In this document: positions 25,019 to 33,269 of the stretch, in pieces
Numbering within the stretch: the first letter of the stretch is position 1
How the letters are laid out: the number at the start of each line of letters is the position of its first letter
Assembly: GCA_016934935.1 (NCBI GenBank)
Contig: JAFGRW010000115.1
Location: 1 to 64,000, forward strand
DNA length: 64,000 nucleotides
Direction: 5' to 3'
DNA from: Spirochaetota bacterium
GTDB taxonomy: Bacteria; Spirochaetota; UBA4802; JAFGJZ01
Position numbers and translations under genes: made by a program
The notes under the pieces: model-generated
Told to the model about the DNA's origin: nothing
The model's input: the letters and a program-made list of their open reading frames with translations, nothing else
The model's database searches: none

Positions 25019-25946
25019 CTATTTTGCGGGACAAACATCCTCCGGCACACGAGTCAATACTGTAATTATTACATGCATTGCATTTTGAATTATCTATTTT
25101 CTTGGTTTTCATCCAATCATTATTGAAATAATCTATCAGATCAGATAGTGAATTATAATCAGTCAGCTTTTCTCCCTTTTCAAGAGAAAACGGGAAACAA
25201 CGCCAAACATCAAGATTCGGACCTATGTCCAGATTTGGCCCGCATTTAAACATCGGAACAGTTCCACATTGAATAAGTGTACCAAGCTGCTCATCAGTAA
25301 AGTCGCACATCCTGAAGCCACAATCAAAACCTAGACTAATACCAAAAGGAGCCATATCCTGAGCCATATCTACAATCCGGGTCATAGTCCTCTTCAAATC
25401 CTTTTCTCGAAGATATTCGTTATTAATCACCTGAATAGGTTGTGCTACACCCAGTCTAATATTTGTATATAATCCAAATCGAATTATTGCATCTTTCAAA
25501 AACTGCCAGTTAAATTCCGGCTGATAAACGTTAAACGACAGCGCTATTTTATCACCAAATGTTTCAAAATTTGTTTCAATTTCTTTCCATTCACTCGAAT
25601 TGTACGTATCCGGTTCATTAAGATTTAATATGATTAGTAAATTTTCGCTGTCTTTAAGGTGGGCTATTTCACGCAAATTTTTAGTAGCCCCGTTGGTAAA
25701 TATTTTAATCTTGAACCCCATCTTGTATACTTTATCAATATATTTACCAAAAGAACTATGCAGTGTAGGTTCTCCACCAAGTATGGAAACAATATCTCTA
25801 GCAGGATCAAGATATGAAAGAACAGTATCATACTCCTCTTCAGACATTTCCCAGTCAGAAACTGTAGTTCCGAGCTTAACCTGCGCCTTTGCAAAGCAAT
25901 ATGGACAATTTCTGTTACAAAAATTCGTTATTAATATATTTGGCAT
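25011..25946 (-). CDS. Radical SAM/SPASM peptide-modifying enzyme 3
   Basis: 311 residues. 'MPNILITNFCNRNCPYCFAKA' gives CX3CX2C at the extreme N-terminus; 'VSILGGEPTLHSSF' follows. The CGxxxCxF motif is 'FDCGFRMCDFTDEQLG'. SPASM region: 'CGPNLDIGPNLDVWRC' (the usual Gly is Leu) and 'CNACNNYSIDSCAGGC'. The gene starts five bases after the PqqD stop and overlaps the degenerate paralogue at its end, so the three form one operon. Paralogous to enzyme 2; the two operons probably arose by duplication and inversion. Confidence 0.88.
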   Translation of the reverse strand: MPNILITNFCNRNCPYCFAKAQVKLGTTVSDWEMSEEEYDTVLSYLDPARDIVSILGGEPTLHSSFGKYIDKVYKMGFKIKIFTNGATKNLREIAHLKDSENLLIILNLNEPDTYNSSEWKEIETNFETFGDKIALSFNVYQPEFNWQFLKDAIIRFGLYTNIRLGVAQPIQVINNEYLREKDLKRTMTRIVDMAQDMAPFGISLGFDCGFRMCDFTDEQLGTLIQCGTVPMFKCGPNLDIGPNLDVWRCFPFSLEKGEKLTDYNSLSDLIDYFNNDWMKTKKIDNSKCNACNNYSIDSCAGGCLSRKIVE

Positions 25947-25951
25947 GTTAA

Positions 25952-26227
25952 CTAATCGGCTTCCTTTTCACCAATTAGACCTTCAGATAGCCAATTTTTG
26001 ATGATTTCGTCACAATCACTAATTATCTGTTCTTCTGAGGGAGAAACATCAAAACTCTCTTTTATTGTTTTTACTGCATCTTCAAAAGATTTATTATCAA
26101 CCAGCATCTCTTGCCATAAAGCACCGGCAGTTTCATTTAATGTGTAATAATATCCCAATTTTGTATTCAATAGAACAATAACATCTTTTTTTTTCTTCCA
26201 AACAATATCATCTGAAGCAGTATACAT
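25952..26227 (-). CDS. PqqD-family peptide recognition protein (B1/RRE)
   Basis: 91 residues with the PqqD-family layout: 'IVLLNTKLGYYYTLNETAGALWQEM', then 'AVKTIKESFDVSPSEEQIISDCDEIIKNWLSEGLI'. The winged-helix RRE fold binds leader peptides and delivers them to radical SAM enzymes or to the B2 protease. It is the only stand-alone recognition protein in the cluster, so it likely serves both operons and binds the Tyr-x-x-Pro motif of the precursor at 18795. First gene of the minus-strand operon. Confidence 0.87.
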   Translation of the reverse strand: MYTASDDIVWKKKKDVIVLLNTKLGYYYTLNETAGALWQEMLVDNKSFEDAVKTIKESFDVSPSEEQIISDCDEIIKNWLSEGLIGEKEAD

Positions 26228-26417
26228 TGGAACCCCCGGTAATTATAATGATTATAGAATTATTTGTCTGTAATATGTTTAATAACAGGCAATTCGAGTT
26301 ATCAAGAAGGTTCTTAATAACGGTCACAAGATAGCTTGTAATTAACTTCTTTTTATTTGGTTTGATTAACTTGTAAAGTTTTTTCTTTAATTAACGTTTT
26401 TTTTTACAAAATGTAAT

Positions 26418-26855
26418 TCACCCCCCGGCTTCTTTTACGCATGTAAAACCGGCTTTAAGAAAAAAATTACGTATGCGCATGTTCAAAAAAGGTGTTTCCA
26501 ACGTCCAACACTCTGCGTCAGGAAAATTGTTAAGTACAAGTTTCATCGCTTTAAGGCCATATCCCTGATACTGAAACTCCGGATCAATCCAGATTCGCCC
26601 CAGGTTGCACTTGTTTTTCGCCCGGTTTCGGTCACGAAAAACAAGTGCTCCGCCAATCAGCCTCTCTTCTGCAAATATGGGAAAGAAACCATCAGCGCAT
26701 GACAGCATCTTCTTATGCCAGCCTATGCTGTTAAATCCCGGAGGGCCGCTTTCACCGGCAGGAGCGCCAACCTCTACATCAGATTCAAAAGCCGCTATGC
26801 TCGCGTCAACAAGACGTGCAATCTGATCCGCTTATGCGTTAACAAGTTTTATCAT
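26418..26855 (-). pseudogene. GNAT acetyltransferase with in-frame TAA at codon 8
   Basis: ATG at 26855 opens 'MIKLVNA', then TAA (26832-26834), then the same frame runs on without interruption through 'ADQIARLVDASIAAFESD', 'SGPPGFNSIGWHKKML', 'LGRIWIDPEFQYQGYGLKAMKLVLNNFP' and 'NFFLKAGF' to the stop at 26418. The 'I.V.P..Q..G.G' segment is the acetyl-CoA-binding motif A of GNAT enzymes. Total 145 codons, normal for the family. Without read-through the first usable Met is residue 49, which would remove the first strand and helices. Either recently inactivated, started from an unusual codon, or a base error. Confidence 0.72.
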
Positions 26856-26976
26856 TTTTATTACATACCTCATTATTAAAGTATGCTTTTGTATCATATT
26901 TCAGATTCAAATACCCGTCCGGTTTTACTATTTGCGGGTATTTTAAATTTTTGTATTAATAAGTACTTCCAAATCA

Positions 26977-27792
26977 TCACAAACTAATATCATATCGGTA
27001 CACTTCAACAACTCCTTTACCGGTTGCAACCTGAGTTCCAAACTCAACAGAGTTGATGTAAATAGAATCTTCCATATGATTATTTTGAACCAGATAATCA
27101 AAAAAACCTTTAAGTTCCAGAGGCCCTTGCAGCTGCTCGCTCTTATCAACAAACGCAAAGTATTTCCATCGGTGATCACTATTCTCTGTAATATCATAAT
27201 GATCATCAGATATCCACAACTCATACTCTCGATTACCTATAGTAACTGTTTCTACAAATTCACCAAATGGAACAAGATTTTCATTTTTAAGCCAGACCAT
27301 CACTTCATGAGTAATTCCATTTATGGTAGGCGGATTATTATTTCCACACCAGATATCCGCGGCAACATTATAAGAGCCCGCAGCCTCTATATCGACATCA
27401 AAACTTAGCGAAATATTGCTATTGGAAACCGTGACAGGAAACCCGGTTTCATTATCCGGTGCACCATCCCAGGGTTTATAGCCCGAGAGAACTCCCGGAT
27501 AAGCAGATAGCGTACTGCTTTTGGGCCAATCCCAATTCCATCCGATAATCGGATCCTTTTCTATTCCGTAAGTATAGATACATTGAGTATAACCCTTTAT
27601 GTCTTCTCCGTTAAAAACATTATTCATTACGGTAAAATCTTCTCCGATATCCTCTATTAGAATCGATTCCCAGGCTCCGCAAAACTCGTTATCTATAAGC
27701 TCTTTTTTGTTTACGATTTCCTGATCTACAAAACAGCCTGCCAAATAGAATGTAACGCAAATAAGTATCAGTGATATTGTTATTCTTCTCAT
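26977..27792 (-). CDS. GH12-like secreted glucanase lipoprotein
   Basis: 271 residues with a clear lipoprotein signal ending in 'LAGC' (Cys20); AAGGA precedes the ATG. The body follows glycoside hydrolase family 12: 'GYTQCIYTYG', 'IIGWNWDWP', 'VSNSNISLSFDVDIEAAGSYNVAADIW', then 'HEVMVWL' with the nucleophile Glu163. Near the end, 'INSVEFGTQVATGKG' aligns with the family's acid/base segment, where Gln254 stands in place of the usual Glu. The protein may thus be a weak hydrolase or a glucan/xyloglucan-binding lipoprotein. Monocistronic. Catalytic residue mapping is from memory of the family. Confidence 0.72.
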   Translation of the reverse strand: MRRITISLILICVTFYLAGCFVDQEIVNKKELIDNEFCGAWESILIEDIGEDFTVMNNVFNGEDIKGYTQCIYTYGIEKDPIIGWNWDWPKSSTLSAYPGVLSGYKPWDGAPDNETGFPVTVSNSNISLSFDVDIEAAGSYNVAADIWCGNNNPPTINGITHEVMVWLKNENLVPFGEFVETVTIGNREYELWISDDHYDITENSDHRWKYFAFVDKSEQLQGPLELKGFFDYLVQNNHMEDSIYINSVEFGTQVATGKGVVEVYRYDISL

Positions 27793-27980
27793 AATTTTTC
27801 CTTTTTTGTTGGTATAGTGCTAAGAAATTAGTACTGAGTTTAACTCATATCTTTAACACTCTTATTTCAAAAAATGTTACCTTTAATACCAAGAAAATAC
27901 CCCTCAAGATCCTTATCATCGATCTCAAGATTATTGACAATCTCTAATAATTAACTTTTCAACCAGGCTGCATATGCTGG

Positions 27981-28021
27981 TCGTCCAGCACCACTTTATT
28001 TTTCAAAGTGGTGCTGGACGA
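27981..28021. repeat. 17-bp perfect inverted repeat
   Basis: Arms TCGTCCAGCACCACTTT and AAAGTGGTGCTGGACGA around ATTTTTC. Neither strand has a T tract after the stem, so it is not a standard terminator. Position 27793-28195 otherwise contains no gene; the rest of that gap is repeat copy B. Confidence 0.6.
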
Positions 28022-28098
28022 GTGAGCAAAGGAACTTGCCCTTGTAGGTTGTTCTTGTCAGAACAATAAGCTTTTAGCATAAGATAAAAGCCCCACGG

Positions 28099-28175
28099 GT
28101 AATACGAAAAATTCCTTTATATATGGACTTTAGACAGCATAGCCGTTCTAAAAAAAGTAATTTTTCGAAGTTCCC
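28099..28175 (-). repeat. Dispersed intergenic repeat, copy B
   Basis: On the minus strand: AGGGAACTTCGAAAAATTAC, then GAACGGCTATGCTGTCTAAAG, then CATATATAAAGGAATTTTTC. Shares the same blocks in the same order as copies A and C. Confidence 0.6.
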
Positions 28176-28195
28176 TATTATCAAAAAATCACACT

Positions 28196-28555
28196 TTACA
28201 ATTCATCCGCGATTAGACGTTCCCTTATATTATTAAAATTGGTCACTATACCACGGCTTCGCTCTTCGTCACGATCAACGTCATATACAACTATTTTTTT
28301 TATCGCCGGGCTTATGGCTTGGTCAAAATAGTCAAGTCCACTGAAAAAATCTTCTCTGAAAGTGGCGGCTGCTTTTATTTCGACAGTGATGTTTTTATCC
28401 GCGACAGCATAAAGAAGGTCTACCTCATGTCCTTTGGCGTCCCGGTAAAAGGAGATATTATTGGTTTTAACATTGTTGTAGCGGGTTTTGAGTATTTCGG
28501 TTATTACAAGGTTTTCAAAAATAATTATTATAGGGGTGCAAATTGCACTTGTCAA
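28196..28555 (-). pseudogene. C-terminal remnant of an AAA ATPase with DUF4143 domain
   Basis: About 105 recognisable residues: 'FENLVITEILKTRYN', 'ISFYRDAKGHEVDLLYAV', 'TVEIKAAATFREDFFSGLDYFD'. This is the C-terminal PD-(D/E)XK-like DUF4143 part of AAA ATPases normally about 400 residues long. The frame is cut off at the 45-bp palindrome 28530-28574; the ATPase half is missing. The open frame's own Met lies inside the palindrome and is probably fortuitous. Confidence 0.7.
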
Positions 28556-28574
28556 GTGCGATTTGCACCCCTAT
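28530..28574. repeat. 45-bp near-perfect palindrome at the ATPase truncation point
   Basis: 22-base arms, beginning ATAGGGGTGCAAAT and ending ATTTGCACCCCTAT, around a single central T at 28552, with one mismatch (28544/28560). It lies exactly where the AAA ATPase homology stops, suggesting a mobile or recombination-linked sequence. Confidence 0.7.
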
Positions 28575-28585
28575 TGTCTCTGAGA

Positions 28586-28684
28586 GTGGCTAACAATCCA
28601 GGTTTTACTCCCAAAACCTTAAACGAGGTGGCTAACAATCCAGATTTTTGCTTCGACCACTCAAAAAGGGTGGCTAACAATCCA
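28586..28684. repeat. Three direct repeats of 15 bp at exact 42-bp spacing
   Basis: GTGGCTAACAATCCA occurs at 28586, 28628 and 28670. The 27-base intervals between them differ in sequence. The interval is a multiple of three, so one strand encodes a recurring 'VANNP' and the other 'GLLAT', but neither frame looks like a real protein. Confidence 0.75.
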
Positions 28685-28709
28685 ATATATCTTTCTTAAA
28701 ACCTGGTTT

Positions 28710-29897
28710 TCAAATATCCCAGACAAAAAGCTGCCTGGCGAGCTCGGATTCACGTATTAAAATATCATTTAGAGATCCCGATTTTGACTTTTTATACTTT
28801 ATATCAATAAGCCCAAAAAATTCCGCGAAATTGTCAAAAAAAAGAACCATATATTCCATACGTGATGAATCTGTATCTTCAATAATGTGCCCAAATGCCT
28901 CAAAAAAATAATCCGCCATTTTCTCAATCGGTATATATTTTTGACATTTATTGTGTAAAATATACAAACTAAAAGGCAATGTTGCCTGAACGCCTTCCAT
29001 GTCATATGCATAAAATCCCAACCAGTTGTAATCATAACACATCCAGACAAAACTCTCCCGAAACAGCTTATCAATAAAACCTTGGGTTTTTATCATATTC
29101 CTGACTTTCGCGGTAAGAGAGTACATACCTTTTCTTTTTTTGACATAACCCTTATCTCGTAAAAATATAAAGCAACCATTCAATATAAAAGCCTGTTCCC
29201 TCAATGCCGGCATAAGGTCATTCTTGTTTCTGTTGCCTGTTATATGACTCTTAACTTCATCCAGTGGTTTTCCCCGAAGCAGAATATCATTGATAAATTG
29301 ATCAATTACCTCATCATAAAGCTGCTCATATTCAGAGATCTGTATCTCTCCGGCACCATCAATATAGCTTACAAGCCATAACGTCCATAAAATAAATGAG
29401 GCCTTTCCGTACAGATCAGTATCAACTTTATCAGATAATTTAACAGCACCTGATCCTTTTTCAAAATTGGTCTCTAATAGACATCGCATCTGTGAGGGTG
29501 TTAGTCCTAACAGCTCATCCATCGGTGTATTATTGTGCGATCGCATATGCATATCAGCCAAAACCTGCAGCTGTTTTTCGGACTTTACATCCACTCCTTC
29601 AAGCTTATGCTTTAAATCATTAAGAACATCGGTTGCCATATTTGCGTTTCCAAGATATTGCATAAAGCTGGGAACAGGCCCCTTGGCGTCATCCCATGCC
29701 CCGGCAAATGCCTGATATTCGACCAATTTTTCAGGATCAAATCCGGGTAAAGGTGGAACCGAATTATTGGGAACACTACCCGATAGCGTGTCGCCCGGAA
29801 AACGCAGCACATTATCCGCTTTTTCCATACAGCATTTCTTGTATTTTTTTCCACTGCCACAGGGGCAGGGATCGTTTCTCCCGACTTTATGACTCAT
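28710..29897 (-). CDS. SEC-C motif protein of unknown function
   Basis: 395 residues. The N-terminus '[18 protein letters not shown]' is a complete zinc-binding SEC-C motif, as in SecA and many other proteins. The remainder is mostly helical and not recognised ('[14 protein letters not shown]', '[10 protein letters not shown]', '[14 protein letters not shown]'). Similar SEC-C proteins are widespread and mostly uncharacterised. It lies directly downstream on the same strand of nothing obvious and next to the repeat cluster. Confidence 0.75.
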
Positions 29898-30151
29898 TAA
29901 CTTTTCCTTGGCTGTAATTATTCAGACTATACTCCTAATGGCAATTTTAAACAACTGTTTTTTATTCCGGTGCTTCCAACCGGTATCAGACTAGATGAGG
30001 ATTTATGTGTGCGGGTCATGGTGAAAAGTCGTGTGAACAAAATGAGATGCTTCAGGATAGAATTACTTGACGTACACAAAAAGTCAGCCGCCTATGTATA
30101 TTTTCAATTTAACTTAGCTTTAAACATAATCCAACTACAGAGCCAAACTTC

Positions 30152-30958
30152 ATGACACTAACAGCAATCAAAATCATCATCTCGGTTACAGTAATTCTTG
30201 CACTAATATATATTTCTGAAAGAAATGCCAAACTTGGAGGTATTTTTGCCGGTTTACCTATAGGCACCGGCATAATGGTATTCTTTTATTCGATTGAACA
30301 GGGAAACAATTTTATGCTGGCAAGCATTCCCTATGCGATTTCCGGCTTAAGCAGCACATTGGCATTTACCGCCGGATTTTACGTCGGTGGTAAACTTTTT
30401 GTTAACCGACCTGTGATAAAAATATTGTCTTCTGTTATCTGCAGCCTGATCTGTTATTTTTCAGTCTCTTATCTTATCTCTCTGATAAATATCACCCTGC
30501 TTAAGAGTCTTGTTATTTTTTCAGCATCAACCTTTATCGCCAGTATATTTTTCTCTCATATTCCGGTACAAAAAAAAATTGCTGTCAAAAAACTTACTGT
30601 TTGGTCAATAGTTTTCCGAATAGCATTTATAACACTGGCCATACTTATTATCACAGGAGTCGCAAACACAATCGGTTCAAAGTGGGCAGGTATTATGGCG
30701 TCTTTCCCCTCCGCGCTCTACCCTCTGCTTTTGGTTCTTGCCTTTTTATATGGTGACCAGTTATACCCCTCTGTTATAAAAAGTTTTTCTTACAGCATAA
30801 CTACCATAGCTGTTTTTTATTTGGCTATTTTATACCTTGTCCCCGTTGCCGGTATATTTACGGCAACTGCCATTTCTTACCTGATCTGTTCTATATACAT
30901 TTACACGCTAAACCGGCTTATTAACAGCCGCATCCGGTTAAGAGAGAGCAAAATTTAA
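30152..30958 (+). CDS. Polytopic membrane protein with internal duplication
   Basis: 268 residues, eight or nine membrane helices. The two halves appear related: 'LGGIFAGLPIGTGIMVFF' (about 27-44) and 'WAGIMASFPSALYPLLLV' (about 176-193) share Gly-x-x-Ala-x-x-Pro in equivalent places, typical of small transporters with inverted repeats. No named family is recognised. Monocistronic. Confidence 0.7.
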   Translation: MTLTAIKIIISVTVILALIYISERNAKLGGIFAGLPIGTGIMVFFYSIEQGNNFMLASIPYAISGLSSTLAFTAGFYVGGKLFVNRPVIKILSSVICSLICYFSVSYLISLINITLLKSLVIFSASTFIASIFFSHIPVQKKIAVKKLTVWSIVFRIAFITLAILIITGVANTIGSKWAGIMASFPSALYPLLLVLAFLYGDQLYPSVIKSFSYSITTIAVFYLAILYLVPVAGIFTATAISYLICSIYIYTLNRLINSRIRLRESKI

Positions 30959-31201
30959 AGCCATCTCCGGTTTTAATATATCATTACTTTTTGTTTAAAT
31001 ATCTCTTTTATGAAGATAAGCTGATTTTTAAACCTTTTTTGAGCAATGTCTTAAATGGAACGGTTTTTGCATTTATTATATCAAAAACTTTAAAGATAAG
31101 TCTTTTTTTACGCTTAAAAATCTGTAAACTAATTACGACCGACAGCCGAACACATTTTTATTTTATGATCTAAACCCTGACTTAATCGGCTTAAAAGTTA
31201 G

Positions 31202-31438
31202 CTACTTATCAAGTTTTTCAAGTATACTGTTTAATTTTTCAACTACTTCGATATCTGTTAACGAAATCAGATACAGACAAGAAAAAAAATTAACAATCGG
31301 AATAACGCTTAAAATCAGATAAAGAACCTGTGACCTCCCTTTTCTTTTTGCAACTTTACAGTTTAAAACAATCATTGGAATAGTCAAAAGAATCATTGGC
31401 ATAAACGATACTAACATATTGGGTTGCTGATTTGGCAT
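31202..31438 (-). CDS. Small two-helix membrane protein
   Basis: 78 residues with strong ribosome-binding site AAAGGAG seven bases before the ATG. Two hydrophobic helices (about 9-27 and 38-60) are linked by a basic 'KVAKRKGRS' loop, and a short charged tail 'VVEKLNSILEKLDK' may form a coiled coil. Function unknown. Confidence 0.65.
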   Translation of the reverse strand: MPNQQPNMLVSFMPMILLTIPMIVLNCKVAKRKGRSQVLYLILSVIPIVNFFSCLYLISLTDIEVVEKLNSILEKLDK

Positions 31439-32648
31439 TTTTTTCTCCTTTGATATGATTATAAAGATTATTTTTTCAAATTTACAGAATTATAATTACA
31501 ATGTTTTAATAAGAACTAAAGTTGTCATAGCACAGAAACAATTTGGATTTGACCAGTACTCCGCCTAAGCAGTCTATATGCTGTTATAGATTGTAAAGTG
31601 CCATTCTCCGATTAAACCATTTCTTAATTCCGCCCCTCTCATCAGCCGGAGTACATACCCACTATGTCAAGCAGCGGCAATAATTTTTTTTGATTCTTCG
31701 TAAAAACTTCATCTTTCCAAAGTCTATAAATTACTTTGATCCACTTATTAGATAAAGCTCTAACTGTAACAGAATGAGTTTTACCTTTGTCTTTCTATTA
31801 GCCATAGTACTCTTTTGCCCATTTTAAAATACTTAAAACTTTTGTATATATCCAGTATACTATATAATGGACGTTGGACATTCTTAATGGCAAGTTTCTT
31901 CTTCATTTTATTCGCACATGTATCGTCTCATGGTTGCTGGCAGCCTCCCAGGAATCTCACTTAAATAAAGTATCTCCTTAATATTTCGTATAGTCTGTCA
32001 TTTTGAAAGATTATAAACAATCTGCACCCACTCTTCTAATATGAATTTAGCATACAACCAAATTATACATCACCCTCATCCCTAAAAAACCGTGCAGACT
32101 CTTACTACATTTTATATGTTTCTCAAAAAATTGCACAACAAAAAATTTTGATCAATTCAAATAAATATGAATAAATTATATTTTATGACTATAGGCAGCA
32201 ACATCGCCCAAAGAAGGCAACACTTCAGTGTCTATCTTGTGATTTTTTAAAATAAATTCATAAAATATAAGGTGTATTATCTGTATAAACATATATTGTC
32301 TCTCTACTTTATGGACAGACGAAATAATCACTAATATCGGACTGGTATTCATACCTGGCGCATTTAATTATGAAGTCTATGACTTTTCGTAACTTGTTTC
32401 GACCTCTATCCTTTCGATACAGACGACGGCAACGATTAGGTTTTCCCTTTTTAGATACACGCATTTGAAGCTTTAGCTAGAAACAGTATTAAAGATGCCT
32501 CTTCTTCAACTTGCATCAAACGAAAAAAACATCTGCCCATACATAAAAAGCATACTTTCCCTCCGGAAAAGAAAGAAAAGAGAAAAATTTTTAACAAAAC
32601 AGGCTCCAAACCAGTATTCATATCTAGATCAATCTTTGGAGGAATATA
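31439..32648. other. 1.2-kb non-coding stretch with decayed insertion sequence
   Basis: Very AT-rich, many stops in all frames. It contains an IS110-type transposase remnant (31642-31794). A 51-codon basic minus-strand frame at 32309-32464 ('MRVSKKGKPNRCRRLYRKDR...') has no ribosome-binding site and is not called. No terminal repeats were found. Confidence 0.5.
31642..31794 (-). pseudogene. IS110-family transposase C-terminal remnant
   Basis: Minus-strand frame of about 50 residues: 'KDKGKTHSVTVRALSNKWIKVIYRLWKDE' leads to a stop 22 residues later, preceded by two stops. IS110/IS116/IS902 transposases end with the same 'GK....A.RAL..KW.RI..R.W.D' pattern. The rest of the gene is absent or too decayed to read. 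Confidence 0.5.
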
Positions 32649-33125
32649 ATGGAATCTACCGATTTTCGAACATCAATCGATGTAGAAGTTAACAGAATGC
32701 AAAGAATTGAAGAGTACGCGGATAAACACGGCATGGACGTTTCGGATGTAATGAACATAGTTCTTGATAAGTATGCAGAAAAACTGGCTAAGAATCCTGT
32801 ATGCAATAATACTCTTAATAGATATCAAGAGCGGGGTACAATTTACAAATCTGTACACATACGATTTTCAATTATTTCGAAGCGGAAACTTAAGGACATA
32901 GCCAATCTTTACTGCTATAGTCTGTCTTACATGTTGTATCTTGCAATGGATTATTTTGAGGAGTTTATGTATGACGTTAAGGAGTTTGCAAGACCATGTT
33001 TTCATGCGGTTTTTGTTCGCATGTTCGAATTTCCATGCTTTATTAACAGCTGGGGTATGAACTTCCACGATTCATATGACCATTCTGGACAACAAACCAG
33101 AAATTTGTTTCATTTATTGAACTGA
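32649..33125 (+). CDS. Ribbon-helix-helix-like protein with two similar halves
   Basis: 158 residues; GGAGG seven bases before the ATG supports the start. Residues 1-50 ('FRTSIDVEVNRMQRIEEYADKHGMDVSDVMNIVLDKYAEKL') have the strand-helix-helix spacing of ribbon-helix-helix DNA-binding proteins, and residues 65-110 ('YKSVHIRFSIISKRKLKDIANLYCYSLSYMLYLAMDYFEE') repeat it. The C-terminal 45 residues are not recognised. Possibly a DNA-binding regulator; the target is unknown. Confidence 0.6.
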   Translation: MESTDFRTSIDVEVNRMQRIEEYADKHGMDVSDVMNIVLDKYAEKLAKNPVCNNTLNRYQERGTIYKSVHIRFSIISKRKLKDIANLYCYSLSYMLYLAMDYFEEFMYDVKEFARPCFHAVFVRMFEFPCFINSWGMNFHDSYDHSGQQTRNLFHLLN

Positions 33126-33213
33126 TCAATGTCTTTTAACTGATTAGTTGGAAACAAACCAAACCTATGAACCTCAAGACTGCGTATTTGCTTGAACCAT
33201 ACTAAAAAAATTA

Positions 33214-33242
33214 TTGACATTACGCACATATGTGCGTAACTT
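33214..33242 (+). promoter_or_regulatory. Promoter of the DUF134 gene
   Basis: TTGACA (33214-33219), 17 bases, then TAACTT (33237-33242). The spacer is filled by the palindrome 33220-33239. Confidence 0.55.
33220..33239. promoter_or_regulatory. Perfect 20-bp palindromic operator, with a degenerate second copy
   Basis: TTACGCACATATGTGCGTAA lies between the -35 and -10 boxes. A second, imperfect copy, CGAACATAGGTGC (33254-33266), differs at two positions from the central CGCACATATGTGC and covers the ribosome-binding site AGGTG. The layout suggests repression of the DUF134 gene, probably autoregulation. Confidence 0.65.
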
Positions 33243-33269
33243 ATATTTAGTAACGAACATAGGTGCAAA

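Noticed and set aside
15553-26227. Classical lasso-peptide cluster
   Set aside because: B1, B2, exporter, kinase and nucleotidyltransferase fit, but no asparagine-synthetase-like cyclase is present and the core lacks an Asp/Glu ring acceptor.
27981-28021. Intrinsic terminator
   Set aside because: No T tract on either strand and no gene ends immediately before it.
28586-28684. Short CRISPR array
   Set aside because: Repeats are only 15 bp, there are three, no cas gene is nearby, and spacing gives 27-bp intervals with no dyad in the repeat.
29970-30155. 61-codon plus-strand frame upstream of the membrane protein gene
   Set aside because: Composition and lack of a ribosome-binding site suggest non-coding leader sequence.
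32309-32464. 51-codon basic minus-strand frame (MRVSKKGKPNRCRR...)
   Set aside because: No ribosome-binding site and no family; lies in a decayed region.
32495-32692. 65-codon plus-strand frame before the ribbon-helix-helix gene
   Set aside because: Overlaps the well-supported start at 32649 in another frame and has no ribosome-binding site.
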